NCBI RefSeq assembly: GCF_026262505.1
Contig: NC_067204.1
Location: 13,720,522-13,784,521, forward strand
Direction: 5' to 3'
From: Trichomonas vaginalis G3
Taxonomy: Eukaryota; Parabasalia; Trichomonadida; Trichomonadidae
Length of the DNA: 64,000 nt
Made by a program: the position numbers and the translations under genes. Below are positions 27,727-40,428 of this stretch, one piece after another (the first letter of the stretch is position 1; each line of letters begins with the position of its first letter). The notes beneath the pieces are model-generated. The model was not told where the DNA came from and searched no databases. It saw only the letters and a program-made list of their open reading frames with translations.

Positions 27727-30700
27727 GTTCTTCTTCGTCAATGTTTTGTAAAGACTTTGTCATGAACTTCATCGTCAATGTTTTGTAAAGTTCTTCATCG
27801 TAAATGTTTTGTAAAGACTTTGTCATGAACTTCTTCGTCAATGTTTTGTAAAGACTTTGTAAAGTTCTTCTTCGTAAATGTTTTGTAAAGTTCTTCATCG
27901 TCAATGTTTTGTAAAGACTTTGTAAAGTTCTTCTTCGTAAATGTTTTGTAAAGACTTTGTCATGAACTTCTTCGTCAATGTTTTGTAAAGTTCTTCTTCG
28001 TAAATTTTTTGTAAAGACTTTGTCATGAACTTCTTCGTCAATGTTTTGTAAAGTTCTTCTTCGTCAATGTTTTGTAAAGTTCTTCTTCGTCAATGTTTTG
28101 TAAAGTTCTTCATCGTAAATGTTTTGTAAAGTTCTTCATCGTAAATTTTTTGTAAAGACTTTGTCATGAACTTCTTCGTCAATGTTTTGTAAAGACTTTG
28201 TCATGAACTTCTTCGTCAATGTTTTGTAAAGTTCTTCTTCGTAAATGTTTTGTAAAGACTTTGTCATGAACTTCATCGTCAATGTTTTGTAAAGTTCTTC
28301 ATCGTAAATGTTTTGTAAAGACTTTGTCATGAACTTCTTCGTCAATGTTTTGTAAAGACTTTGTAAAGTTCTTCTTCGTAAATGTTTTGTAAAGACTTTG
28401 TAAAGTTCTTCTTCGTCAATGTTTTGTAAAGTTCTTCTTCGTCAATGTTTTGTAAAGACTTTCTCATGAACTTCTTCGTCAATGTTTTGTAAAGACTTTG
28501 TAAAGTTCTTCTTCGTCAATGTTTTGTAAAGTTCTTCTTCGTAAATGTTTTGTAAAGACTTTCTCATGAACTTCTTCGTAAATGTTTTGTTGAGACTTTG
28601 TCATGAACTTCTTCGTCAATGTTTTGTAAAGTTCTTCATCGTCAATGTTTTGTAAAGTTCTTCTTCGTCAATGTTTTGTAAAGACTTTGTAAAGTTCTTC
28701 TTCGTCAATGTTTTGTAAAGTTCTTCTTCGTAAATGTTTTGTAAAGACTTTCTCATGAACTTCTTCGTAAATGTTTTGTTGAGACTTTGTCATGAACTTC
28801 TTCGTCAATGTTTTGTAAAGTTCTTCATCGTCAATGTTTTGTAAAGTTCTTCTTCGTCAATGTTTTGTAAAGTTCTTCTTCGTCAATGTTTTGTAAAGAC
28901 TTTGTAAAGTTCTTCTTCGTCAATGTTTTGTAAAGTTCTTCTTCGTCAATGTTTTGTAAAGACTTTGTCATGAACTTCTTCGTAAATGTTTTGTTGAGAC
29001 TTTGTCATGAACTTCTTCGTCAATGTTTTGTAAAGTTCTTCATCGTCAATGTTTTGTAAAGTTCTTCTTCGTCAATGTTTTGTAAAGTTCTTCTTCGTCA
29101 ATGTTTTGTAAAGTTCTTCTTCGTCAATGTTTTGTAAAGACTTTGTAAAGTTCTTCTTCGTCAATGTTTTGTTGAGACTTCTTCGTCAATGTTTTGTAAA
29201 GACTTTGTAAAGACTTCTTCGTCAATGTTTTGTAAAGACTTTGTCATGAACTTTCTTGTCTATGTTTTGTAAAGTTCTTCATCGTAAATGTTTTGTAAAG
29301 ACTTTGTCATGAACTTCTTCGTCAATGTTTTGTAAAGTTCTTCTTCGTAAATGTTTTGTTGAGACTTTGTCATGAACTTTCTTGTCTATGTTTTGTAAAG
29401 ACTTTGTAAAGTTCTTCTTCGTAAATGTTTTGTAAAGACTTTGTCATGAACTTCTTCGTAAATGTTTTGTAAAGTTCTTCTTCGTAAATGTTTTGTAAAG
29501 ACTTCTTCGTCAATGTTTTGTAAAGTTCTTCTTCGTCAATGTTTTGTAAAGACTTTGTAAAGTTCTTCTTCGTAAATGTTTTGTAAAGTTCTTCTTCGTA
29601 AATGTTTTGTTGAGACTTTCTCATGAACTTTCTTGTCTATGTTTTGTAAAGTTCTTCTTCGTCAATGTTTTGTAAAGACTTTGTAAAGTTCTTCTTCGTC
29701 AATGTTTTGTAAAGACTTTGTAAAGTTCTTCTTCGTCAATGTTTTGTAAAGACTTTGTAAAGTTCTTCTTCGTCAATGTTTTGTAAAGTTCTTCTTCGTA
29801 AATTTTTTGTAAAGACTTTGTCATGAACTTCTTCGTCAATGTTTTGTAAAGACTTTGTCATGAACTTCTTCGTCAATGTTTTGTAAAGTTCTTCTTCGTA
29901 AATGTTTTGTAAAGACTTTGTCATGAACTTCATCGTCAATGTTTTGTAAAGTTCTTCATCGTAAATGTTTTGTAAAGACTTTGTCATGAACTTCTTCGTC
30001 AATGTTTTGTAAAGACTTTGTAAAGTTCTTCTTCGTAAATGTTTTGTAAAGACTTTGTAAAGTTCTTCTTCGTCAATGTTTTGTAAAGTTCTTCTTCGTC
30101 AATGTTTTGTAAAGACTTTCTCATGAACTTCTTCGTCAATGTTTTGTAAAGACTTTGTAAAGTTCTTCTTCGTCAATGTTTTGTAAAGTTCTTCTTCGTA
30201 AATGTTTTGTAAAGACTTTCTCATGAACTTCTTCGTAAATGTTTTGTTGAGACTTTGTCATGAACTTCTTCGTCAATGTTTTGTAAAGTTCTTCATCGTC
30301 AATGTTTTGTAAAGTTCTTCTTCGTCAATGTTTTGTAAAGTTCTTCTCGTCAATGTTTTGTAAAGACTTTGTAAAGTTCTTCTTCGTCAATGTTTTGTAA
30401 AGTTCTTCTTCGTCAATGTTTTGTAAAGACTTTGTCATGAACTTCTTCGTAAATGTTTTGTTGAGACTTTGTCATGAACTTCTTCGTCAATGTTTTGTAA
30501 AGTTCTTCATCGTCAATGTTTTGTAAAGTTCTTCTTCGTCAATGTTTTGTAAAGTTCTTCTTCGTCAATGTTTTGTAAAGTTCTTCTTCGTCAATGTTTT
30601 GTAAAGACTTTGTAAAGTTCTTCTTCGTCAATGTTTTGTTGAGACTTCTTCGTCAATGTTTTGTAAAGACTTTGTAAAGACTTCTTCGTCAATGTTTTGT

Positions 30701-32246
30701 AAAGACTTTGTCATGAACTTTCTTGTCTATGTTTTGTAAAGTTCTTCATCGTAAATGTTTTGTAAAGACTTTGTCATGAACTTCTTCGTCAATGTTTTGT
30801 AAAGTTCTTCTTCGTAAATGTTTTGTTGAGACTTTGTCATGAACTTTCTTGTCTATGTTTTGTAAAGACTTTGTAAAGTTCTTCTTCGTAAATGTTTTGT
30901 AAAGACTTTGTCATGAACTTCTTCGTAAATGTTTTGTAAAGTTCTTCTTCGTAAATGTTTTGTAAAGACTTCTTCGTCAATGTTTTGTAAAGTTCTTCTT
31001 CGTCAATGTTTGTTGTAAAGACTTTGTAAAGTTCTTCTTCGTAAATGTTTTGTAAAGTTCTTCTTCGTAAATGTTTTGTTGAGACTTTCTCATGAACTTT
31101 CTTGTCTATGTTTTGTAAAGTTCTTCTTCGTCAATGTTTTGTTGAGACTTTGTAAAGTTCTTCTTCGTCAATGTTTTGTAAAGTTCTTCTTCGTCAATGT
31201 TTTGTAAAGACTTTGTAAAGTTCTTCTTCGTCAATGTTTTGTAAAGTTCTTCTTCGTAAATGTTTTGTTGAGACTTTCTCATGAACTTTCTTGTCTATGT
31301 TTTGTAAAGTTCTTCTTCGTAAATGTTTTGTAAAGTTCTTCTTCGTCAATGTTTTGTAAATGTTTTGTAAAGTTCTTCTTCGTAAATGTTTTGTAAAGTT
31401 CTTCTTCGTCAATGTTTTGTTGAGACTTTCTCATGAACTTTCTTGTCTATGTTTTGTAAAGTTCTTCTTCGTCAATGTTTTGTTGAGACTTTCTCATGAA
31501 CTTTCTTGTCTATGTTTTGTAAAGTTCTTCTTCGTCAATGTTTTGTAAAGACTTTGTAAAGTTCTTCTTCGTCAATGTTTTGTTGAGACTTTCTCATGAA
31601 CTTTCTTGTCTATGTTTTGTAAAGTTCTTCTTCGTCAATGTTTTGTTGAGACTTTCTCATGAACTTTCTTGTCTATGTTTTGTAAAGTTCTTCTTCGTCA
31701 ATGTTTTGTAAAGACTTTGTAAAGTTCTTCTTCGTAAATGTTTTGTAAAGACTTTCTCATGAACTTTCTTGTCTATGTTTTGTAAAGTTCTTCTTCGTCA
31801 ATGTTTTGTTGAGACTTTCTCATGAACTTTCTTGTCTATGTTTTGTAAAGTTCTTCTTCGTCAATGTTTTGTAAAGACTTTGTAAAGTCTCTTCGTCAAT
31901 GTTTTGTAAAGACTTTGTAAAGTTCTTCTTCGTCAATGTTTTTGTAAAGACTTTGTAAAGTTCTTCTTCGTCAATGTTTTGTAAAGTTCTTCTTCGTCAA
32001 TGTTTTGTAAAGTTCTTCTTCGTCAATGTTTTGTAAAGACTTTGTAAAGTTCTTCTTCGTCAATGTTTTGTAAAGTTCTTCTTCGTCAATGTTTTGTAAA
32101 GACTTTGTAAAGTTCTTCTTCGTCAATGTTTTGTAAAGACTTTGTAAAGTTCTTCTTCGTCAATGTTTTGTAAAGACTTTGTAAAGTTCTTCTTCGTCAA
32201 TGTTTTGTAAAGACTTTGTAAAGTTCTTCTTCGTCAATGTTTTGTA
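27724..32246. repeat. 4.5-kb minisatellite in the integrase-side end of P1
   Basis: Tandem units of 26 bp (AAAGTTCTTCTTCGTCAATG plus TTTTGT) mixed with 37-bp units that add AAAGACTTTGT, and variants with TCATGAACTT or GTTGAGACTT. A higher-order repeat is visible: the same run of variants recurs with an offset of about 1.66 kb (landmarks ending at 28345 and 30002). The array abuts integrase sequence on the left and the terminal repeat on the right. Long frames on the minus strand come from stop-poor units and are not taken as genes. Confidence 0.9.
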
Positions 32247-32535
32247 AAACGTCTAAAGTTTCTAAAGAGTCTCTCAAAAGTATACTTCTTTGAACGCCCG
32301 TAACTTTACTATAGCGACGATAGACCCTTACTTGTCCGGACATAGTTATACTATTTTGAGTCCTCTACCGAAAAGTCAACAGCAACGACTTTCAAAAATT
32401 TTTAGGGCTAGAGGGCGCAACGCGCCCGGGAAGCCCCCTTCACCCAAAAAAAACCTCATTTTATACCTCATTGCATACTAAACATCTTCGGGGCTAGAGG
32501 GCACGAAGTGCATGGAGGCCCCACTACCTTTTTTT
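32247..32535 (-). repeat. Right terminal repeat of P1
   Basis: Reverse complement of 7586-7885, ending CCACTACC plus T-run, followed by the TTAATA duplicate at 32536-32541. Its second hairpin has GGGCGC-GTT-GCGCCC where the left end has GGCAC-TTC-GTGCC. It includes a copy of the first codons of the small terminal ORF. Confidence 0.85.
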
Positions 32536-32541
32536 TTAATA

Positions 32542-34843
32542 TAAAGGTATATGTTTTGATCTCTTCGATTTGCGACTATTGCAATTGAAAAAATGTCGGG
32601 TTCTTGTTTTCTGAAAATAATTGCAAATGGCAAATATTTTTTCGAAGATAAGTATTTAATTCTATTAATCATCTCTAGATTAAACTCATCGATCCATCGT
32701 ACAATAAGATACTTCGATTTTATTGTTGGCATCTTCAAAAATTTGTCAGAACCTTGTAGAATTAACTGAGCTTCAATTTGAAGGGAAACATCTTTGTCTT
32801 GAGGATCAAAGCATGTAAATTCGGTTAGAAGTGATTTCAACGCGTTATTCTTAATTGAATTATTTTTCGCTGCGTTGTATAATATAAAATACAAAAATTC
32901 GGATGGATATTTGCAACTTGATGGAAAATATTTCAAAAATTCAATTGTGCTTACATTGATAGGAACTCTATTTGACACTTTTAGCAGATTGGCAAATTCT
33001 TTGAAGAATTTGTCAAAAGCATATAGCGATTTCTTTTCAAAGCAATTGGATAAATAAGGACAATATCTGCATAAATATATAATTGTATTCAATGCAGATG
33101 TTTGCTCAGAATAGATATAACATGGATGAAAAGTTCCATTGCTTTGACTTTCAGAATGTATATTACTATTAGGTACTGTAACAGGCGGTTGTGATGATGT
33201 GTTTGCATTTGATTGTGTACTCATTGAAATTTGTTCAGATTCATTTTGAATCTGGGAAGAAATTAATTCAAAATAACGAGATCCATTATAATTAAATACA
33301 ACCATTTTATCATCACATTGAGAAAAATCATCGAAATCTAATTTATCAATAAATGCTTGGTCAGTTAAAAGAGTAGAAGTAATTCTAATTCTGTTAGGAA
33401 AATTAATTCTCATCTCCGTTTCAAAGTCAATATCGTTCTTTGTGATTCCATCTCTAGTCATTAACTGTTTTAAATTAAATGGGCACATTTCTGTTACGCT
33501 AAAAGCGATGTGTAGAAATTTCTGATTGAACGACTGTTTATAAGCATCAATTGCTGCCATATAAATCACTTGTTCTGCAAATTCTTCTCTTTTATTCAAA
33601 TCTTTGGGAGCAAAATTTTTTGAGTAATCTTTATATAATTGTCGAACTCGGCACTTGAAGCAGTTTGCAAGAACAACGTCAAATGGCTGCATGACGTGCG
33701 TGCAGTGCGGGGGGAAAGTAATAACATGTATGTTATTGTCCTTTAATAATTGTAGAGCAATTTTATTTCTCCTTGATATATGCGAATCAAGGAGAATATA
33801 ATGAGATTCACGTTCATTTGGAGCTCCAAATGTTTCATTAATATAGTACGCGAAATGCTTACTCATTCATAGAATAATTTTTTGTCATGTATCCTGATGT
33901 TTTGAGCTAGGAGACCATGTCCCCTAACCACATCTTCAATATAATCCGGAATTGAATCGCAGTTCTGAGTTTGTCGAATAAACATTGGCATAAAAGACTT
34001 TCCTGCAGCATTGCATGTGCAAACAACGGAAACATGCGATTTAAGAACTGTTTCTTTATTAGCTTCTAACTCTTCCAGCTGCTGCTTATGATCTCCTCTT
34101 GATATTACATGTAAGTCATTTTCGATAGTTTTGGCCAAATGAGTTTCGTCCATATTCCATAAAGTTTGTGGATCGATCCCCTGCAATATATTACAAAATT
34201 GTAACATCCATCGCACAAGCGTTAATCTTGTACAATAATGTTTTCGATTTTCTTCAATAGATTGTGCAGTACTCAACTTAAAATTATATTTTGGCAATAC
34301 TGCCTGGATAAACTTTGATATTGGATCATCTGATTGGCGATCTGCTAATAGATCATTGATTCCTCCTTGACTTTTTCTTCTTTTTTTAGCAATTGGAGGA
34401 ATAGGAAAAGCTGCATAAATTTATTTCGCTCAATTACTAATTGACGTGCGTGCTTTGTTGCATCTGCAAGAGTCAATCCTTCATCATTTTCAACAGAATC
34501 CTCGATGAATTTCATAAGAATTACTTCATCAACTTCTGAAAATGTTGCGTCATTTGTGTTTTCTTTACCAAATTCAAATCTATCACCATTGAGAGAAGCT
34601 CTCACGCATCTTCTTACCTTATTATCGTTTGCAGGGGTGATTCCATTGTAAAAAATTTCATTAATGAAATCAGCAATTGTCTGACATGCAACTCCAGAAA
34701 AGAAAAGACCAGTTGCAAAAACTTGCTCATCTGTTGCAAAATAAAACATTACAACAAAATAAGTCATGACGATTTGAAACAAACTGAAATTATGGTTGCG
34801 AATTGCAATGTTCTTATTGTATAATATATTTCTGAAATGATAT
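32542..34843 (-). pseudogene. Transposon B transposase, central part with DDE domain
   Basis: A pogo/CENP-B-type DDE_1 transposase. The triad is visible: WNMDETH (first Asp, near 34160), HYILLDSHISRR (second Asp, near 33795), and CTHVMQPFDVVLANCFK (third Asp, near 33680), with 35 residues between the second and third, as in the pogo group. Upstream residues (EVDEVILMKFIEDSVENDEG...) look like the helix-turn-helix DNA-binding region. Two single-frame shifts, near 34415 and at 33866, separate three open segments, and P1 and element C split the gene again, so it is inactive. Undisturbed it would encode about 1,126 aa. Confidence 0.8.
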
Positions 34844-34859
34844 AAGTTATTGATCGTTT
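34844..34859. repeat. 16-bp direct repeat left of element C
   Basis: AAGTTATTGATCGTTT, repeated exactly at 40429-40444. Taking out the interval between the copies together with one copy restores a continuous transposase frame, so this is the target duplication of element C or was produced by its insertion. Confidence 0.75.
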
Positions 34860-37800
34860 TGTAATGCATGAAAATTCGGTTCAATTCATTTTTGACACTT
34901 TACATATCGGATGTATTATCTAAGAATTATATTATAAAATAATAATTTTGTGTTTTATATGTTTATTTGTATAAATTGATTCAAAAAAAATGGAAAGACA
35001 AGAAGTGGATCTGCCAAATGAAAATCAGTTTTTGAACTTTGTATAAGGAATTGTTGGCTATGATGTACTGATCATGAATCAGTACATCATAGCCAACAAT
35101 TCCTTCCCAAACAGCGGGAAACTTTGTCTGAATAGTTTAACATTCAGACAAAGTTTCCCGCTGTCAGAGAGGGAATGGAAGGGTAAGAGGTATATATTCA
35201 TAATGTATACCTCTTACCCTTTCATTCCCTCGAGAAAGTTCAAAAACTTGGGTGCAATCAGAACTGATTGCACCCAAGTTTTTGAACTTTGTACAAGGAA
35301 TTGTTGGCTATGATGTACTGATCATGAATCAGTACATCATAGCCAACAATTCCTTCCCAAACAGCGGGAACTTTGTCTGAATAGTTTAACATTCAGACAA
35401 AGTTTCCCGCTGTCAGAGAGGGAATGGAAGGGTAAGAGGTATATATTCATAATGTATACCTCTTACCCTTTCATTCCCTCGAGAAAGTTCAAAAACTTGG
35501 GTGCAATCAGAACTGATTGCACCCAAGTTTTTGAACTTTGTACAAGGAATTGTTGGCTATGATGTACTGATCATGAATCAGTACATCATAGCCAACAATT
35601 CCTTCCCAAACAGCGGGAAACTTTGTCTGAATAGTTTAACATTCAGACAAAGTTTCCCGCTGTCAGAGAGGGAATGGAAGGGTAAGAGGTATATATTCAT
35701 AATGTATACCTCTTACCCTTTCATTCCCTCGAGAAAGTTCAAAAACTTGGGTGCAATCAGAACTGATTGCACCCAAGTTTTTGAACTTTGTACAAGGAAT
35801 TGTTGGCTATGATGTACTGATCATGAATCAGTACATCATAGCCAACAATTCCTTCCCAAACAGCGGGAAACTTTGTCTGAATAGTTTAACATTCAGACAA
35901 AGTTTCCCGCTGTCAGAGAGGGAATGGAAGGGTAAGAGGTATATATTCATAATGTATACCTCTTACCCTTTCATTCCCTCGAGAAAGTTCAAAAACTTGG
36001 GTGCAATCAGAACTGATTGCACCCAAGTTTTTGAACTTTGTACAAGGAATTGTTGGCTATGATGTACTGATCATGAATCAGTACATCATAGCCAACAATT
36101 CCTTCCCAAACAGCGGAAACTTTGTCTGAATAGTTTAACATTCAGACAAAGTTTCCCGCTGTCAGAGAGGGAATGGAAGGGTAAGAGGTATATATTCATA
36201 ATGTATACCTCTTACCCTTTCATTCCCTCGAGAAAGTTCAAAAACTTGGGTGCAATCAGAACTGATTGCACCCAAGTTTTTGAACTTTGTACAAGGAATT
36301 GTTGGCTATGATGTACTGATCATGAATCAGTACATCATAGCCAACAATTCCTTCCCAAACAGCGGGAAACTTTGTCTGAATAGTTTAACATTCAGACAAA
36401 GTTTCCCGCTGTCAGAGAGGGAATGGAAGGGTAAGAGGTATATATTCATAATGTATACCTCTTACCCTTTCATTCCCTCGAGAAAGTTCAAAAACTTGGG
36501 TGCAATCAGAACTGATTGCACCCAAGTTTTTGAACTTTGTACAAGGAATTGTTGGCTATGATGTACTGATCATGAATCAGTACATCATAGCCAACAATTC
36601 CTTCCCAAACAGCGGGAAACTTTGTCTGAATAGTTTAACATTCAGACAAAGTTTCCCGCTGTCAGAGAGGGAATGGAAGGGTAAGAGGTATATATTCATA
36701 ATGTATACCTCTTACCCTTTCATTCCCTCGAGAAAGTTCAAAACTTGGGTGCAATCAGAACTGATTGCACCCAAGTTTTTGAACTTTGTACAAGGAATTG
36801 TTGGCTATGATGTACTGATCATGAATCAGTACATCATAGCCAACAATTCCTTCCCAAACAGCGGGAAACTTTGTCTGAATAGTTTAACATTCAGACAAAG
36901 TTTCCCGCTGTCAGAGAGGGAATGGAAGGGTAAGAGGTATATATTCATAATGTATACCTCTTACCCTTTCATTCCCTCGAGAAAGTTCAAAAACTTGGGT
37001 GCAATCAGAACTGATTGCACCCAAGTTTTTGAACTTTGTACAAGGAATTGTTGGCTATGATGTACTGATCATGAATCAGTACATCATAGCCAACAATTCC
37101 TTCCCAAACAGCGGGAAACTTTGTCTGAATAGTTTAACATTCAGACAAAGTTTCCCGCTGTCAGAGAGGAATGGAAGGGTAAGAGTATATATTCATAATG
37201 TATACCTCTTACCCTTTCATTCCCTCGAGAAAGTTCAAAAACTTGGGTGCAATCAGAACTGATTGCACCCAAGTTTTTGAACTTTGTACAAGGAATTGTT
37301 GGCTATGATGTACTGATCATGAATCAGTACATCATAGCCAACAATTCCTTCCCAAACAGCGGAAACTTTGTCTGAATAGTTTAACATTCAGACAAAGTTT
37401 CCCGCTGTCAGAGAGGGAATGGAAGGGTAAGAGGTATATATTCATAATGTATACCTCTTACCCTTTCATTCCCTCGAGAAAGTTCAAAAACTTGGGTGCA
37501 ATCAGAACTGATTGCACCCAAGTTTTTGAACTTTGTACAAGGAATTGTTGGCTATGATGTACTGATCATGAATCAGTACATCATAGCCAACAATTCCTTC
37601 CCAAACAGCGGGAAACTTTGTCTGAATAGTTTAACATTCAGACAAAGTTTCCCGCTGTCAGAGAGGGAATGGAAGGGTAAGAGGTATATATTCATAATGT
37701 ATACCTCTTACCCTTTCATTCCCTCGAGAAAGTTCAAAAACTTGGGTGCAATCAGAACTGATTGCACCCAATTTTTGAACTTTGTACAAGGAATTGTTGG

Positions 37801-40428
37801 CTATGATGTACTGATCATGAATCAGTACATCATAGCCAACAATTCCTTCCCAAACAGCGGGAAACTTTGTCTGAATAGTTTAACATTCAGACAAAGTTTC
37901 CCGCTGTCAGAGAGGGAATGGAAGGGTAAGAGGTATATATTCATAATGTATACCTCTTACCCTTTCATTCCCTCGAGAAAGTTCAAAAACTTGGGTGCAA
38001 TCAGAACTGATTGCACCCAAGTTTTTGAACTTTGTACAAGGAATTGTTGGCTATGATGTACTGATCATGAATCAGTACATCATAGCCAACAATTCCTTCC
38101 CAAACAGCGGGAAACTTTGTCTGAATAGTTTAACATTCAGACAAAGTTTCCCGCTGTCAGAGAGGGAATGGAAGGGTAAGAGGTATATATTCATAATGTA
38201 TACCTCTTACCCTTTCATTCCCTCGAGAAAGTTCAAAAACTTGGGTGCAATCAGAACTGATTGCACCCAAGTTTTTGAACTTTGTACAAGGAATTGTTGG
38301 CTATGATGTACTGATCATGAATCAGTACATCATAGCCAACAATTCCTTCCCAAACAGCGGGAAACTTTGTCTGAATAGTTTAACATTCAGACAAAGTTTC
38401 CCGCTGTCAGAGAGGGAATGGAAGGGTAAGAGGTATATATTCATAATGTATACCTCTTACCCTTTCATTCCCTCGAGAAAGTTCAAAAACTTGGGTGCAA
38501 TCAGAACTGATTGCACCCAAGTTTTTGAACTTTGTACAAGGAATTGTTGGCTATGATGTACTGATCATGAATCAGTACATCATAGCCAACAATTCCTTCC
38601 CAAACAGCGGGAAACTTTGTCTGAATAGTTTAACATTCAGACAAAGTTTCCCGCTGTCAGAGAGGGAATGGAAGGGTAAGAGGTATATATTCATAATGTA
38701 TACCTCTTACCCTTTCATTCCCTCGAGAAAGTTCAAAAACTTGGGTGCAATCAGAACTGATTGCACCCAAGTTTTTGAACTTTGTACAAGGAATTGTTGG
38801 CTATGATGTACTGATCATGAATCAGTACATCATAGCCAACAATTCCTTCCCAAACAGCGGGAAACTTTGTCTGAATAGTTTAACATTCAGACAAAGTTTC
38901 CCGCTGTCAGAGAGGGAATGGAAGGGTAAGAGGTATATATTCATAATGTATACCTCTTACCCTTTCATTCCCTCGAGAAAGTTCAAAAACTTGGGTGCAA
39001 TCAGAACTGATTGCACCCAAGTTTTTGAACTTTGTACAAGGAATTGTTGGCTATGATGTACTGATCATGAATCAGTACATCATAGCCAACAATTCCTTCC
39101 CAAACAGCGGGAAACTTTGTCTGAATAGTTTAACATTCAGACAAAGTTTCCCGCTGTCAGAGAGGGAATGGAAGGGTAAGAGGTATATATTCATAATGTA
39201 TACCTCTTACCCTTTCATTCCCTCGAGAAAGTTCAAAAACTTGGGTGCAATCAGTTCTGATTGCACCCAAGTTTTTGAACTTTGTACAAGGAATTGTTGG
39301 CTATGATGTACTGATCATGAATCAGTACATCATAGCCAACAATTCCTTCCCAAACAGCGGGAAACTTTGTCTGAATAGTTTAACATTCAGACAAAGTTTC
39401 CCGCTGTCAGAGAGGGAATGGAAGGGTAAGAGGTATATATTCATAATGTATACCTCTTACCCTTTCATTCCCTCGAGAAAGTTCAAAAACTTGGGTGCAA
39501 TCAGAACTGATTGCACCCAAGTTTTTGAACTTTGTACAAGGAATTGTTGGCTATGATGTACTGATCATGAATCAGTACATCATAGCCAAACAATTCCTTC
39601 CCAAACAGCGGGAAACTTTGTCTGAATAGTTTAACATTCAGACAAAGTTTCCCGCTGTCAGAGAGGGAATGGAAGGGTAAGAGGTATATATTCATAATGT
39701 ATACCTCTTACCCTTTCATTCCCTCGAGAAAGTTCAAAAACTTGGGTGCAATCAGAACTGATTGCACCCAAGTTTTTGAACTTTGTACAAGGAATTGTTG
39801 GCTATGATGTACTGATCATGAATCAGTACATCATAGCCAACAATTCCTTCCCAAACAGCGGGAAACTTTGTCTGAATAGTTTAACATTCAGACAAAGTTT
39901 CCCGCTGTCAGAGAGGGAATGGAAGGGTAAGAGGTATATATTCATAATGTATACCTCTTACCCTTTCATTCCCTCGAGAAAGTTCAAAAACTTGGGTGCA
40001 ATCAGAACTGATTGCACCCAAGTTTTTGAACTTTGTACAAGGAATTGTTGGCTATGATGTACTGATCATGAATCAGTACATCATAGCCAACAATTCCTTC
40101 CCAAACAGCGGGAAACTTTGTCTGATTCCACACTAATTTTATTAATTTATCTAAACTTTTATCCTCGTCTACAATTTAATCATCAATAATTATCTCTTGT
40201 TCTATTTCACTATTATATATATATATATATATTTATATGATTTGATTTAAAAAAAATAAATAAATTAATAAATCATTTACTCAAATATATCAAAAGTTTT
40301 ATTTTTATATATAAAGATAACTACTTTTAAAAAAAATACCCTATATATTTTGCCATGTAAACTATTTTTGTCATGTAAATTTGTCACTTTTTGTCAGAAG
40401 TGAAGTGAACCGAATTTTCATGCACAAC
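34860..40428. mobile_element. Element C: 5.57-kb satellite-bearing insertion
   Basis: The ends are imperfect inverted repeats of about 34 bp starting TGCATGAAAATTCGGTTCA (34865-34898, reverse at 40391-40424), with four mismatches, flanked by the 16-bp direct repeats. Inside are about 130-270 bp of AT-rich sequence at each side and some 5.1 kb of a 250-bp satellite. No transposase is encoded; a short frame at 34990 (MERQEVDLPNENQF) runs into the array. It is probably a non-autonomous element. The 16-bp duplication is long for known DNA transposons and its class is not recognised. (TA)n at 40213-40231. Confidence 0.7.
35028..40126. repeat. 250-bp satellite, about 20 units, each with four hairpins
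   Basis: Landmark GATGTACTGATCATGAATCA recurs 21 times from 35062 to 40056, mean spacing 249.7 bp, units differing by only a few single bases. Each unit holds four long inverted repeats in order: about 20 bp around TGATCATGAATCA; about 20 bp around GAATAGTTTAACATTC; about 22 bp around a TATTCATAATG loop; and about 24 bp around ATCAGAACTGAT. Nearly the whole unit is therefore stem. The array begins and ends within a hairpin arm. Confidence 0.95.

Larger units (their letters stand above)
7586..32535. mobile_element. Polinton P1: full-length Maverick/Polinton, broken
   Basis: A 24.95-kb element bounded by inverted repeats that begin with an A-run followed by GGTAGTGGGG, and flanked by a 6-bp direct repeat TTAATA (7580-7585 and 32536-32541), the duplication size typical of Polintons. 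It carries PolB, integrase remnant, packaging ATPase, major capsid, candidate penton, SF3 helicase, KilA-N, GIY-YIG and HNH genes. It sits in the transposase gene of transposon B. Well over a dozen breaks are present, yet several genes are still open; similarity to P2 suggests a recent copy. A 4.5-kb minisatellite fills its integrase-side end. Confidence 0.9.

Noticed and set aside
27605-31548. Long Lys/Thr/Glu-rich frames in the minisatellite
   Set aside because: They are by-products of stop-poor 26- and 37-bp units and occur on both strands without any conserved start or end.
35074-40057. Repeated 103-aa (and two 186-aa) open frames in the 250-bp satellite
   Set aside because: The unit is about 250 bp, not a multiple of three, so the frame changes every unit; frames are only open because hairpin arms lack stops. 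No start context or composition supports coding.
40213-40231. (TA)n tract as a functional site
   Set aside because: A plain microsatellite in AT-rich DNA; nothing ties it to an element end or a gene.
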